A stretch of DNA of 64,000 nt from Bacteroidota bacterium (GCA_023446155.1 JAEXIT010000017.1:310001-374000); one strand, 5' to 3'. Shown: positions 53,855-63,890, counted from the first letter of the stretch. Notes: generated by a model from the sequence alone, not told the origin. Numbers and translations: made by a program.

Positions 53855-53883
53855 ACCTGACAGGTTTCGAAAACCTGTCAGGT
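53855..53883. repeat. Dispersed palindrome, copy 3
   Basis: Palindromic arms ACCTGACAGGTTT (53855-53867) and AAACCTGTCAGGT (53871-53883), centre CGA. It begins 9 bp after the hisS stop. Confidence 0.9.
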
Positions 53884-53891
53884 ATGTCAAT

Positions 53892-53921
53892 AAAAAAGGC
53901 TGTCGTACGACAGCCTTTTTT
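53892..53921. terminator. Bidirectional terminator between hisS and the esterase gene
   Basis: A perfect 30-bp palindrome (AAAAAAGGCTGTCGT and its complement) with A and T runs at its ends, between two convergent genes. Confidence 0.92.
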
Positions 53922-53935
53922 ATTTGGAGTTATTT

Positions 53936-54619
53936 CTATTTCCGAACTTGTTTTAGCATCCAGTCATAAACGGCATCTTTTCGGAAGATGTTTTCCACAT
54001 TACTGTGATTTCCTCCCGGGATGATCGTAAGGGTCACATCGGCATCCGGTTTACAGGCTTTGATTGCTTTTACTATTTTTTTGGATTCCGATAGTGGAAC
54101 GATAAAATCTTTATTACCATGCTGAATCCATAATGGAATTGTGGCCAGTTTACAGGCGTCGTTTACATTTCCACCGCCGCAAATAGCCACCGCTGCAGTG
54201 ATCTTATCGGCATGTTTTCCAGCGAAATTCAGGGTTCCGTATCCGCCAAGACTCATACCGCAAACATATACGCGCGACGAATCGGTAGGATAATTTTGCT
54301 GAACATATTCCAATACATTTAAAACTTTATCCGGATCCCACGGACCGGAAGGTAACTGCGGAGCTACCACAATAGCCGGGATTTTTTTACCGTTTTCAAT
54401 GGCTTTTAACACACCATAACGCCGTACTCTTTCCAGATTGGTGCCCGACAGACTTCGACCGTGCAGGAAAATAATAATCGGTGCTTTCTGTTCCAATACG
54501 TCCTGCTCCGGCAGGTTAATATAAAACGGATAGTCGGTTTTATCGGTTATGGCTTGTAATTGTGCCCGTGTCAGGGTAATCGAAAAAAGGCAAAATAGGA
54601 CGATACAATAGGTTCTCAT
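53936..54619 (-). CDS. Secreted alpha/beta hydrolase (esterase/phospholipase type)
   Basis: A 227-residue exported hydrolase. Signal peptide about 1-20 (ends LTRAQ). Nucleophile Ser123 is in GMSLGG; likely Asp171 (HGNKDFIVP) and His205 (GGNHSN) complete the triad. An oxyanion-type HGR at residues 53-55 fits. Substrate unknown; the family includes dienelactone hydrolases, esterases and phospholipase/carboxylesterases. Confidence 0.9.
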   Translation of the reverse strand: MRTYCIVLFCLFSITLTRAQLQAITDKTDYPFYINLPEQDVLEQKAPIIIFLHGRSLSGTNLERVRRYGVLKAIENGKKIPAIVVAPQLPSGPWDPDKVLNVLEYVQQNYPTDSSRVYVCGMSLGGYGTLNFAGKHADKITAAVAICGGGNVNDACKLATIPLWIQHGNKDFIVPLSESKKIVKAIKACKPDADVTLTIIPGGNHSNVENIFRKDAVYDWMLKQVRK

Positions 54620-54702
54620 GCAGATAGGGATATGGAGTGTAAAGGTGTTTGATTACAATAGAAAAATCAAAGTGCGTAAAAATAGGAATCCTACAATGAC
54701 GC

Positions 54703-55134
54703 TTAGTTTTTATATTTAAAATTTTTCCCGCCTTCCTGTACTTCAATTTTTGCAATGCTGTCCATAGGGATGCTTTTGGTTAAGCTGGGTATAAAACGGG
54801 AACGAGATGCTTTTAAAGTATCGTTTTCTAATACGACCGTATCAAAATAAAAAATATATCTTTTTCCGTTTTTATGAGTTACTCGCATCTCGAGTGAAGG
54901 CGAATTAGGGATCGTTAGGGAATTACCTTCTTTATCGCGTACGACAAGATTCGTAATATTATTCGCTTTATAGCTTAAGTTCCCATATGTCAACGGATTG
55001 TTTATTTGGACTTCTTTGGTTTCGAACAGTTCGGTTTTGGTGAATTGTTCTTTAAAACTATCCGTAGGGATTGTATAGGTTTTACAGGAAACAACAATAA
55101 ATAAAGATAATAGGATTAGAGTTCTGAATCGCAT
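54703..55134 (-). CDS. Small putative lipoprotein
   Basis: A 143-residue predicted lipoprotein. MRFRTLILLSLFIVVSC carries a lipobox with Cys17. The rest is a beta-rich domain without a family I recognise (TNLVVRDKEGNSLTIPNSP and MDSIAKIEVQEGGKNFKY). The tandem -7 boxes upstream suggest its own promoter. Confidence 0.8.
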   Translation of the reverse strand: MRFRTLILLSLFIVVSCKTYTIPTDSFKEQFTKTELFETKEVQINNPLTYGNLSYKANNITNLVVRDKEGNSLTIPNSPSLEMRVTHKNGKRYIFYFDTVVLENDTLKASRSRFIPSLTKSIPMDSIAKIEVQEGGKNFKYKN

Positions 55135-55172
55135 TTTGAATGTGTATGGATGAGTTGTTTTTATTCGAATCG

Positions 55173-55211
55173 CAAAGGTACAAAAGTAACTCCGATTTAA
55201 AATATGATCAA
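55173..55211 (-). promoter_or_regulatory. Promoter of the small lipoprotein gene, tandem -7 boxes
   Basis: Minus strand: TACTTTTG (55188-55181) and TACCTTTG (55180-55173), both exact TAnnTTTG. TTG (55211-55209) is 20 nt from the first box. It overlaps the terminator of the gene ending at 55248. Confidence 0.55.
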
Positions 55212-55240
55212 AAAAATAAGCCTCAATTATTGAGGCTTAT
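55211..55240 (-). terminator. Intrinsic terminator of the LamG protein gene
   Basis: ATAAGCCTCAA (55216-55226) pairs with TTGAGGCTTAT (55230-55240); on the minus strand a T run (55216-55211) follows. Confidence 0.88.
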
Positions 55241-55247
55241 ATAAGGA

Positions 55248-58200
55248 TTATTTTAGGATGGTTTTCGTACTGATCGAACCTTTGTTGGTGTCGACTTTAA
55301 TAATATAGGTTCCGGTACTGACATTGTGTACCGGTAACAAAATTTCGGATTGTTCCAGCGTGTTGGTTCGCCACGAATTGATTTGTTGTCCTAAAATAGT
55401 ATAAAGACTTACCTGTTCTACCACCGTATCTGCTAAATCATTTTTAATACGGATCTGATTAGTTCCCTGTAGGTAGGTTACATTTACGCTTTCGAGCGTG
55501 TTATCGGTAACCGACAGTTTTTTAATTTCGAAGCACAAGGAGAAACGACTGGTGTTTTCGCCTGCCGCAACAGCGATTTCCAAAGCCGAATTATGGATGT
55601 CATAAAAATGACCGGTATTGTGATCGTAGATGTAAATCGGCTGATCCGGATTGAAGTTTTCCAAAGCATCGACTTCAATTTTTATAATACCCGGGTTGTC
55701 TGTTCTAAGGTATAATGGGTAGTAAGAACCGGAATTAAAATGACCCACTCCCTGGATTACGAGTTTTTTATTCCCTAAAAGGAATAGCATATCCTGAGGT
55801 AAATCGTCGTCGATTACAATAGCGTCATAACCGTAATCCCAATCATCGGAAGCCTGATTGCCCATAAAAGCCATCAAAATCTGACGGTGGTTACCGGTAT
55901 GTGAGGTAAAGCCCAAACGTATTTTACTGTTTGAGGTGACTGTCACCGGATCGTTGTCGTTATTGTTAAAATGATCTGAAGCAGGCATTGCCATGGCTGT
56001 GCTGTTGGTATTTCGGAACATTACGTTCGATGTGGAAGCATCTTCTTTTACAAAGGCTCGTTGGTTGTTGTCAAATACAATCGTTCCACCAGAAGTACTG
56101 GCGTGTATAAAAAATCCTTGTCCAACCGGAATAAAACGTCCCGGTACGCGGGAACTGGAGCCCATGCCGCTGATGCCCGGAGGCGAAACCGGAGGTGTTC
56201 CACCGGAAAGATTGCGGGTGGCATAACCGCCCTGATATTGTTGTAATACGTGTGTGACATTGGTTGGGTAATGTTCCCAGAAATAAACGGAACCGTTTGT
56301 TGCGGCTGTGTTGTCGGCAATAAACAATTCGGCATCCAAAGCCGAAGCATATGGGTTTCCGCTCAGATTGATGTTGTTTGGTGATACGGTATTGGTAATA
56401 CGGCCGTTATTCGGTTTGCCGACAAAAACATAATTCTGAGTGGCCGTTGCAGCGCCGCTTCCTTTTAAGGTAAATCCACTCGAAGGTGACAGGGTGCCGG
56501 TTTCGAATATTTGTGTCCAGTTGGCATACAAATCGGAAAGGTTTTGGAATTTGTAAATCCAGTACCGCGCCAGGCTGATCGGTGTTGTTGGGGAGCCGTC
56601 ATAGCCATTTACCCAGTTGATCGCGGCCGGAGCAGCAGCATTGGTACCGTCTCGCAGTACGCCGTTTACCGTATAATTGTTGTTGTTGGTAGTTGCATTG
56701 ATTGGCCCGACTGGCGACGACCAGTAGTTGTAATTGTATTTGTTGGATTGTCCCTGTTGGTCACGTTCAATCGATCCGGAACTGCTTGGATCCAAATCGG
56801 AGTTGTAGGTTTGTACCAATTGCGATCGCCCTTGTAAATCGATTTTACCGTTTAATCGTAAAAAGTGACTTACCTCGATTTTAGAATCGTTGGTTGCAAA
56901 AACAGTGTTTGCGTTTACAAAGAAACCCAACATGGTTTTGTTACCACTGGAGGTCACATCATGGGCGGTTCGTACGATATTCCAATCAATGGAGGTTGTA
57001 CCGTTTACAATCGATAACGAACACGGTAAATCCTGAGTCGTTCCGTTTGTCCAGCTAGCTGTATTACTCCATATGCCGGTTGCATTACTGTCGTATGGCA
57101 TAGGAGCCGTTTGGGTATTGATGTCGATCTTACTTGGATTGACAAGGTTCCCCCGGTTCTTATTTAAAGAATTGTCGTTGATGTGCGTTCCAATATAGGA
57201 ATTCATCGAATAGTAGGCCGTTAAACTGGCCCATGTCAGTGCGCTGATATCATTTTTGGTCACCGTCGATGGCATGATTTTACCCAAGGTATTCGCGCCG
57301 GAACTTGCAATTTCCTGATTCATAATATAGCGGATTTCGCTTATCGAAAGGCCACGGTTCCAGATGCGCAATTCGTCGAGATCCCCTTTAAAGATATTGA
57401 CAATGCTGCTTTTGTTGCGGTATTCCGCGCCAATAGTAAAAATACTGGTTGTAGCGGTAGGAGCAGCCATAGTTCCGGAACGATCCAATACGCCGTCGAT
57501 ATAGAGGCTTAAAGTACCGGCTGTATAAACAGCAGCGATATTGTGCCAGATATTATTCGGTAATGTAGTATTCGATATTAAGGAAGCGCCGTTCCATTCC
57601 ATACGGATCTTGTTGTCGTTTTGGATTACCAGTCGGTAGCCGGTGGTTCCGTTGTGTTTGGAAACAATCGTTTTGTCGGATGTAGCATTATTGGCGCCGG
57701 TCGGACGCGCCCATCCCATGATGGTAAAGGCTCCGGTAAGATCATTTTTATTGTCAACACGAACGGCATCGTCTACACCGTCAATGGTAATGTGACGGGG
57801 AAGTACTACTTCGTGGGCCACTCCAAATGCGATGTATTTGGTTCCGTCGAAATCGTAGAAACATTCCTGATTGGTCCCGTTGGTAGTTAGGAAAACCATA
57901 TCGATGCCGGTAGTAAAGGCGGCATCAGTAGCGATGATCATAACATAAGCATCATTTCCGGAAAGTGCCGGTAAGCTGGCAAGATCGGTAGTGGCTAAGG
58001 ATACTTTTACAGTGGCGACATCACCACCGGTTTCTACAACTTTCCATCGTTTGTTGGTGATGTCGGTTGAGGTGGTTACGGTCGAAGGTCCGAAAGTATA
58101 CGTTAACGGTGAGGCGCTGGTGGTCATACTCTGACCATTGCTTCCCCATACCAGATATTTCCGATCGGCGTCGAAGGTATTGGTATTGGCGGAGTTGGTA

Positions 58201-59771
58201 GTTAGAATATCGCCCAATCCCATCGTAATTACCGCGCCGGAGTTGATGCTTTTAGATTGTTTCTGATTTAATTGCGCTGCATCGTCACGTCCGATTCCGG
58301 CAATATCGTAGTTGAATCCAGACGGTGCGATATTCCATATCGTGGTTCCGGCGGAGTTTACATAATTCTGACTTACACCGTTTGTTCCCAAAGTGATGCC
58401 ATATTTTATGGCGAGGTAGGATTCGATACGATTCCGCTCGGTAGCGTCGTTTTTCCGAGCCGAATAGGAAATCACCTCAGCAATACGACCGCCAAAACTT
58501 CCGTCAAAAACCTGACTTCTTCCCAGCCAGTAACGACGGTTTTGTAACGCAAGCCATTGTGGTACCCCCACTTCGGTAGTCGAAATATTCAATGCATTAC
58601 TGTATAATTCCTGTTTGGTACCGCCACTATTATGTCGGCTGTTGATGATGTTTACACCGGTATGCGTACCGTTAACCTGAGCGAGACCATAACCTCTGGC
58701 GGTTACATCGGTAGGGGTTGGTTCCGGTGTACTTCCAACACAGTAGCTCACGACCTCGTTGTCGAAACGGACCGAATATTGTCCGAATCCGATTCCGGTG
58801 CCATCTTTATCATAAGGATTTGTTGCCGATGATTGTGCACAGTATAAATCGATACTGGGCGAGGAGGATACCACACTGGCAGGGTTATCATTGATCACTA
58901 CAATAAACAAGTCGTGGGAATAAAAACCGGAAGTACTCTGCATTTCGGCTCTGTTCGAAAGATAAGTATAGTTGGAAGTTGAGGTCGAAGGATTGTTTCC
59001 GAACTCCACTACAGGGTTGAAATTAATGTTTTTGGTCGCATTGTTACGATAAGCCGGGCGTACGGTTAATGTGGCATTAGTAGCGTCGATAACTTTGGCG
59101 TCGTTTCCTTTACCGCGATCGGTCCATATATTTACATTGGCACCATCGGTCCCTACTGTCGATCCATTGACCTGGTCGGCGCGCAACCAGGTTTCCAGAT
59201 TGGCCGTAATCCCTCCCGGACCGGTAGCAATGGTATTATTGATCGTACCAGTGATGGTTACATAGTCGATAAAAAACAAACGGGCAGCTCCGCCGGTTGT
59301 TGTTATAAATCGGAACTGACCTGTCGTCGAAAAAGTAGACGAAGTCGAAAAAATGGTTCCAAACAGGGCATAATAATTGGTGTTGTCATTAATATCCCGA
59401 ACAGAAGATCCACCTCTTTCGACGACTCTTACACTGGTCCAGGCCGCAGCCGCATTATCGCGGTATTGCAGCGTAACTTTGTCGGCATTGTTTAAAGCAT
59501 TGGATCGCACAAAGAAACTCACGTCCACTTTGTTGTACGCCGCAATGTTAATTGCCGGAGATGTAATGGAACTCCCGTTAACCGGAATCTGTACTTTAGA
59601 CGTTCCGTTATAGGCATTCGTAGTCGTTATGGTTGCTCCGGTGAGCGTCCATGTTGAGGTTCCTTCGAAGTTCTCCTGATGGAGTTGCGTGGTTTGTCCC
59701 GATAAAAAATTAGATAAAAGGCTTATTACCAATATCAGTAATTGCCTCGTAATAGATTTTGTTGCTCTCAT
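55248..59771 (-). CDS. Giant secreted protein with LamG domain and T9SS type A sorting domain
   Basis: A 1,507-residue secreted protein. Signal peptide about 1-26 (ends NFLSGQ); jelly-roll about 27-180; a lectin-like domain about 183-470 (DUF8202-like by eye: WLRADQVNG, RIAEVISYS, RIESYLAIKYGITLG); LamG/concanavalin-like domain about 658-820 (IDGVDDAVRV, GWARPT, LYIDGVLD, DELRIWNRGL); and a module of several hundred residues with VGKPNNG, LSGNPYAS, PVGQGFFIH and GYDAIVID, related to that in the two type C proteins. The end is a type A sorting domain (about 1420-1507: IRIKNDLADT, LYTILGQQI, KTILK). No catalytic motif was seen. Surface lectin or adhesin is an inference. Confidence 0.9.
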   Translation of the reverse strand: MRATKSITRQLLILVISLLSNFLSGQTTQLHQENFEGTSTWTLTGATITTTNAYNGTSKVQIPVNGSSITSPAINIAAYNKVDVSFFVRSNALNNADKVTLQYRDNAAAAWTSVRVVERGGSSVRDINDNTNYYALFGTIFSTSSTFSTTGQFRFITTTGGAARLFFIDYVTITGTINNTIATGPGGITANLETWLRADQVNGSTVGTDGANVNIWTDRGKGNDAKVIDATNATLTVRPAYRNNATKNINFNPVVEFGNNPSTSTSNYTYLSNRAEMQSTSGFYSHDLFIVVINDNPASVVSSSPSIDLYCAQSSATNPYDKDGTGIGFGQYSVRFDNEVVSYCVGSTPEPTPTDVTARGYGLAQVNGTHTGVNIINSRHNSGGTKQELYSNALNISTTEVGVPQWLALQNRRYWLGRSQVFDGSFGGRIAEVISYSARKNDATERNRIESYLAIKYGITLGTNGVSQNYVNSAGTTIWNIAPSGFNYDIAGIGRDDAAQLNQKQSKSINSGAVITMGLGDILTTNSANTNTFDADRKYLVWGSNGQSMTTSASPLTYTFGPSTVTTSTDITNKRWKVVETGGDVATVKVSLATTDLASLPALSGNDAYVMIIATDAAFTTGIDMVFLTTNGTNQECFYDFDGTKYIAFGVAHEVVLPRHITIDGVDDAVRVDNKNDLTGAFTIMGWARPTGANNATSDKTIVSKHNGTTGYRLVIQNDNKIRMEWNGASLISNTTLPNNIWHNIAAVYTAGTLSLYIDGVLDRSGTMAAPTATTSIFTIGAEYRNKSSIVNIFKGDLDELRIWNRGLSISEIRYIMNQEIASSGANTLGKIMPSTVTKNDISALTWASLTAYYSMNSYIGTHINDNSLNKNRGNLVNPSKIDINTQTAPMPYDSNATGIWSNTASWTNGTTQDLPCSLSIVNGTTSIDWNIVRTAHDVTSSGNKTMLGFFVNANTVFATNDSKIEVSHFLRLNGKIDLQGRSQLVQTYNSDLDPSSSGSIERDQQGQSNKYNYNYWSSPVGPINATTNNNNYTVNGVLRDGTNAAAPAAINWVNGYDGSPTTPISLARYWIYKFQNLSDLYANWTQIFETGTLSPSSGFTLKGSGAATATQNYVFVGKPNNGRITNTVSPNNINLSGNPYASALDAELFIADNTAATNGSVYFWEHYPTNVTHVLQQYQGGYATRNLSGGTPPVSPPGISGMGSSSRVPGRFIPVGQGFFIHASTSGGTIVFDNNQRAFVKEDASTSNVMFRNTNSTAMAMPASDHFNNNDNDPVTVTSNSKIRLGFTSHTGNHRQILMAFMGNQASDDWDYGYDAIVIDDDLPQDMLFLLGNKKLVIQGVGHFNSGSYYPLYLRTDNPGIIKIEVDALENFNPDQPIYIYDHNTGHFYDIHNSALEIAVAAGENTSRFSLCFEIKKLSVTDNTLESVNVTYLQGTNQIRIKNDLADTVVEQVSLYTILGQQINSWRTNTLEQSEILLPVHNVSTGTYIIKVDTNKGSISTKTILK

Positions 59772-59858
59772 AGGGGTAAGTAGTTTTGTTCATAAGTTTA
59801 GATAATTGGGGCTTTAGTTTTGGTTGTTTACAGGCGCCCTTTTCAGAGCGCCATGTTG
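59772..59858. other. Short intergenic spacer with a weak hairpin
   Basis: Between the carboxypeptidase stop and the LamG gene start. GGCGC (about 59,833-59,837) can pair with GCGCC (about 59,848-59,852), but no T run follows on the minus strand, so it is a doubtful terminator. Confidence 0.4.
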
Positions 59859-62800
59859 TTAAAGTGTTTTTTTGAAAATTGTTTGGTTGGAAGTGGTAAT
59901 CACTTTAACCAATAAAACGGCTTGGCTGGTAAATAGGTTGGTTGTAAAAGTAGCCGTGCCGATTTTCGGTGACTGATAAATCAGCCTTCCTAATAAATCA
60001 TATACCGATACAGCGATTAAATCCTCTTTAGTCGATTGTACCGTTAGGGCATTGTTGTTTTTGTAGATGCTGATGTGATCAGTATCGGCATCGAAATCGG
60101 GGTTGCTTAACAATGTATTTTTGAAAACCAGTTCAAAGCGGTTGTTCGATACACCTTCTTGGGCTGAAAAACTATAGTTGTTCAGTTTTAGATCGTGTAG
60201 GATGTTCAGCAGGTTATCTTTCACGAAGATGGTTTGCGAACCGTTGAACAATCCGTCGAAATGGTCGATGGAAAGGGTATAGGTCCCGGAAGTAGGTAGG
60301 TTGATCCCTAACGGAACACTATCATTCTCGTCGAATGGAACCGGACGACCCTGGATGGCATAGGCGTCGTTTCCGATCGTACTGTATATCGTGGCACCGC
60401 TGGCTCCAAAATCTTTCGCGTCGATACCGTAATCAGCTTGGAGAGTGGCGCCGGTCATATAACCGATCAAAATCTGACTAAAAGCATCGTTGGCTCCGCT
60501 CATGTTTAACCAGATACGGTGTTTTTCGGTAGCATCCTCCACGACAGCCAGGGTGTTGTTGCTTTTAAAGAATTGATTGGCATTGTTGACCAATCTCATG
60601 GTATTGCGGAAAGCAATAGTTCCATTGGCTACGGCATTCACAAGGAATCCTTGTCCGACCTGAATGATACCGTTTGGAACAGCACTACCGGCCTGAGCCG
60701 CAGTTCCGCCCAGTTTGGTATACTTCGCATAATTGTTCAACGGATATAAACCGGTTGAAGGGCTCGAAGGAGTAGCATGCGTCCAGAAATACAAACTTCC
60801 GTCTATAGTCGTATTCACGGTTCCGGTACCGCTGATGTTGGCATTGATAAAATCAATCGCATTCATCGTAGACGGATACGGGTTTCCAACCAGATTATAA
60901 CCGGTAGTTGCACCGCGTTGTACCGCAATATTGATGTTTCCGTTGTTTAAAACGCCGGTAAAATGACCCGGATAAGCAGTAGGGGCGGTAGTACTCCAGG
61001 TATTTGGCGTACGGATCAGATAACCTTTGGCAGCCGTAAAAGAATTGGTATTCGGATTAATTGTTTCATAAGCTCCAATCGGACCGTTTAGCGGGTTGTA
61101 AACATAAAAACGATTGGTTAGGGTTTGCGGGGAAAAGGCCAGTAAATTCTGAGCTGCCACTGGCGAAGCCCAATTGGTATAATCCAAACGAACCATAGGT
61201 GCGCTGTTTCGGTAGACATTACTGTTGCCGGTGTTGGTCGCATTTTCAACCTGTACCAAATTGGCATTGTTCTGAATGATCAGATTAGCTGACGGTGCTA
61301 TCGTAACTTCACGATTGATGATAAAGTTATGGCCGGATTGGATGGTAACGACAGCCGAGCCATTAATGGTAAGTGAACACGCTTCCAGATTGGCAGTTGA
61401 GGTGAAATTTCCGTTAATGATCGCGTGTACGTCATTATTAGGAGCATTGTTACTCCAGCTACTACCATTCCAGGTGGTTGAAGTGGCGCAAGGAACGCCT
61501 TGTATTGTAAAGTTGGTATTCGGTGTCACATAATTGTTGCAGGTATTGATTACGCTCACGGTTGCCGTACCGTCATTCGCAATATCGGCAGCGGTAATAG
61601 TGGCCGATAGTTGTGTACTGCTGATAAAAGTAGTGGCTTTGTTTACGCCATTCCATCGGATAATTGATTCGCCGTTCACAAAATCGCTTCCATTTACGGT
61701 TAGTGTAAAGTTGGTGCCACCTTCTAAAGCGGTATCCGGAGTTATCGCGGTGATAGCCGGATCCGGTTTTACGGTTACCTGAACTTGTTTTCGGGCACTT
61801 TTTAGCGGTGCGAATTTCCAGTTGAAAAATTGGAAGAACGTTCCGGTTCCGCTATTGCTTTTAATGCTCACAGTATTGTTTGTCATCGGATAGGTAATAC
61901 CAGATGTCGCAACGAAAAGGCTAAAATTGTTGATCTCACGGGAAACCAGTCGCAGGTTGTTTTGCGCCGGTAAATAGAAATCCAAATCGATATCCTGCGG
62001 TCCACTGGCTGTAATCCGAATCATTTTCGATTCCAGCATCGCACCGGAACTATCCTGTAATTCAACTAATATTTCACCAGTGGCATTGGGACGGATGGTT
62101 ACCGACTGTAATTTGGTGGGCGTCGTACAATCGAATACCAGGTATCTGTTGGCTACGGCTGCCTTACCTGTTGCGGCACCCGACGGTGCAGCTGGGCCTA
62201 CATTGGCCAATGCTACTTCACGTTCTACAAAATACGAACGCGTAGTGGTTAAAGTCGGCGTGGTATAGGAAGTTCCTGTTGCTAGTGCGGTTGTGCTGCT
62301 TGCGGTATCATACCAACGAATCGTACCGCTATCGGCTGTAGACAAACTGGCTGTTTTTCCTTTACAGATGGTCGCATTGGCAACAGTTGGTTCGGCGGTA
62401 GTGGCTACCATTTGCACATTTAGAACAGTCGTTGCATTATTGGCAACGGTTGCCGCTATCGTTTGTGAAACATAACCCGGTGCTTCAAAAGTAATAGTAT
62501 AATTTCCGGCGATCAGTAATTTGTAATAATCACCGTGAAGGGAACCGGTTTTTACCCAGGCACCTTTTAAGTCGTAACCCGGAATATAAACTTTGGCATT
62601 GATCGGATTACCGGAGGCATCGGTCACTTTACCCTGTAGTCCATAATTAGCCTGTTTAATGTGATCTAAAAAAGCCTGTTTGTTATAGTTCCAGAAATTT
62701 GGAAGCTCGGAAGCAGCCGGAAATTTCGTAGTTGAGATTTCGATCGTCACTTCTTTATTGTGCATATAATAGTTGTTGTAATCCTGACGGCCACCGCTCA

Positions 62801-63890
62801 CAGTATACCAAAGAGACCCATTGGTCGTTCCGGGATACTGACCGGCAAATACGTCGTCCATATAGCCGTTGTTATTACTGGCGGTCTGACAGGATTGCGC
62901 ATAATTTTTGGAGATAAACTTAAAATAAGTATCGTGCGGATGCAGGTGGTTTGGCGAAGCATAGGCATCCCAAGGGTAGTTTACAACCTCAACACCGCCG
63001 TGGAAATTGGCCGCCATCACAAAATTTCTGGTTTTTTCAAAAGCAAGGAAAGCCAGTGTTTCGGGCTGATACGCATACGTGTCCGGATGTAATCCATTTA
63101 ACGGATCCGGATAATTTCGGTTTAAATCCCTTCCGTTTGCATTGGCACGGGTAGCCGCGTTCCCACTTGAGTTCATCACATCGTTTCCGGCGGTTTTAAA
63201 CGAACCATCCGGATTGGAAAGCGGACTGATATAAATTTCGGTGGTATTCACCAGGTTGGTTACTTCCGAGTCGGTTCCATAACGGGTTACTAGATGATCA
63301 ATTAATCGCATCATCAATGGGAAACCGGTAATTTCGTCACCGTGCATGGATGAGGAATAGAAAAATTCCGGTTCGGCCTCATCGGTCTGACAATTGTCGG
63401 ATATTTTTAAAATCCACAGATTACGCCCGTTAGGAGTACTACCAATGTTTTCCAGCTTACATAAATTCGGATAGGTATCGGCATAATATTGCATTTTGGC
63501 CACATACTGCGAATAGGTTGGATACGCATCCCAGGTGGAGTCCCATTGCGCATTTGGAGCCATGGCACTTTTGTTGGCTACTGCGGTTGGAATCTCATTG
63601 TCTTCCGTGCTAACCTGAAACGGGATGTTATATTTTAGAAATTTTTCAAAGTCAAGTTTGTCGGCATAGGCTTCGACTTTCAGGTCGTCCTGACTGACTC
63701 TTTTGTGACTTAACGACAAAAAGGAAGCCAGCTTTTTAAACTGCTGTTGGTTGGCAGCCTGAAAAGTGAAAATTACCTCTCCTTTGGTCTTTAAATAGTG
63801 TTGTGCTTTGGCAAGATTTGTTTCTGTTTGGGCAAATAAAGTGGCTAAGGAGGATAGTAAAAATAAAATAATTAATGTAGTTTTTTTCAT
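59859..63890 (-). CDS. Secreted M14 zinc carboxypeptidase with T9SS type C sorting domain
   Basis: A 1,343-residue secreted metallocarboxypeptidase. Signal peptide about 1-20 (ends TLFA); a prodomain-like region about 21-115; M14 peptidase domain about 117-410 with zinc ligands His183 and Glu186 (HGDE), His297, the RDLNRNYPD block (254-262) and catalytic Glu384 (VTIEIS). A carboxypeptidase-D regulatory-like domain follows (about 417-490), then an Ig-like domain, an unnamed module about 560-690, an IPT/TIG domain about 705-790, a module also found in the other type C protein, and a type C sorting domain (RFELVFKN, YDLLGRLIYQS). It would release C-terminal residues from extracellular peptides. 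Start at ATG 63890; the earlier TTG 63914 lies in the -7 box. Confidence 0.93.
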   Translation of the reverse strand: MKKTTLIILFLLSSLATLFAQTETNLAKAQHYLKTKGEVIFTFQAANQQQFKKLASFLSLSHKRVSQDDLKVEAYADKLDFEKFLKYNIPFQVSTEDNEIPTAVANKSAMAPNAQWDSTWDAYPTYSQYVAKMQYYADTYPNLCKLENIGSTPNGRNLWILKISDNCQTDEAEPEFFYSSSMHGDEITGFPLMMRLIDHLVTRYGTDSEVTNLVNTTEIYISPLSNPDGSFKTAGNDVMNSSGNAATRANANGRDLNRNYPDPLNGLHPDTYAYQPETLAFLAFEKTRNFVMAANFHGGVEVVNYPWDAYASPNHLHPHDTYFKFISKNYAQSCQTASNNNGYMDDVFAGQYPGTTNGSLWYTVSGGRQDYNNYYMHNKEVTIEISTTKFPAASELPNFWNYNKQAFLDHIKQANYGLQGKVTDASGNPINAKVYIPGYDLKGAWVKTGSLHGDYYKLLIAGNYTITFEAPGYVSQTIAATVANNATTVLNVQMVATTAEPTVANATICKGKTASLSTADSGTIRWYDTASSTTALATGTSYTTPTLTTTRSYFVEREVALANVGPAAPSGAATGKAAVANRYLVFDCTTPTKLQSVTIRPNATGEILVELQDSSGAMLESKMIRITASGPQDIDLDFYLPAQNNLRLVSREINNFSLFVATSGITYPMTNNTVSIKSNSGTGTFFQFFNWKFAPLKSARKQVQVTVKPDPAITAITPDTALEGGTNFTLTVNGSDFVNGESIIRWNGVNKATTFISSTQLSATITAADIANDGTATVSVINTCNNYVTPNTNFTIQGVPCATSTTWNGSSWSNNAPNNDVHAIINGNFTSTANLEACSLTINGSAVVTIQSGHNFIINREVTIAPSANLIIQNNANLVQVENATNTGNSNVYRNSAPMVRLDYTNWASPVAAQNLLAFSPQTLTNRFYVYNPLNGPIGAYETINPNTNSFTAAKGYLIRTPNTWSTTAPTAYPGHFTGVLNNGNINIAVQRGATTGYNLVGNPYPSTMNAIDFINANISGTGTVNTTIDGSLYFWTHATPSSPSTGLYPLNNYAKYTKLGGTAAQAGSAVPNGIIQVGQGFLVNAVANGTIAFRNTMRLVNNANQFFKSNNTLAVVEDATEKHRIWLNMSGANDAFSQILIGYMTGATLQADYGIDAKDFGASGATIYSTIGNDAYAIQGRPVPFDENDSVPLGINLPTSGTYTLSIDHFDGLFNGSQTIFVKDNLLNILHDLKLNNYSFSAQEGVSNNRFELVFKNTLLSNPDFDADTDHISIYKNNNALTVQSTKEDLIAVSVYDLLGRLIYQSPKIGTATFTTNLFTSQAVLLVKVITTSNQTIFKKTL

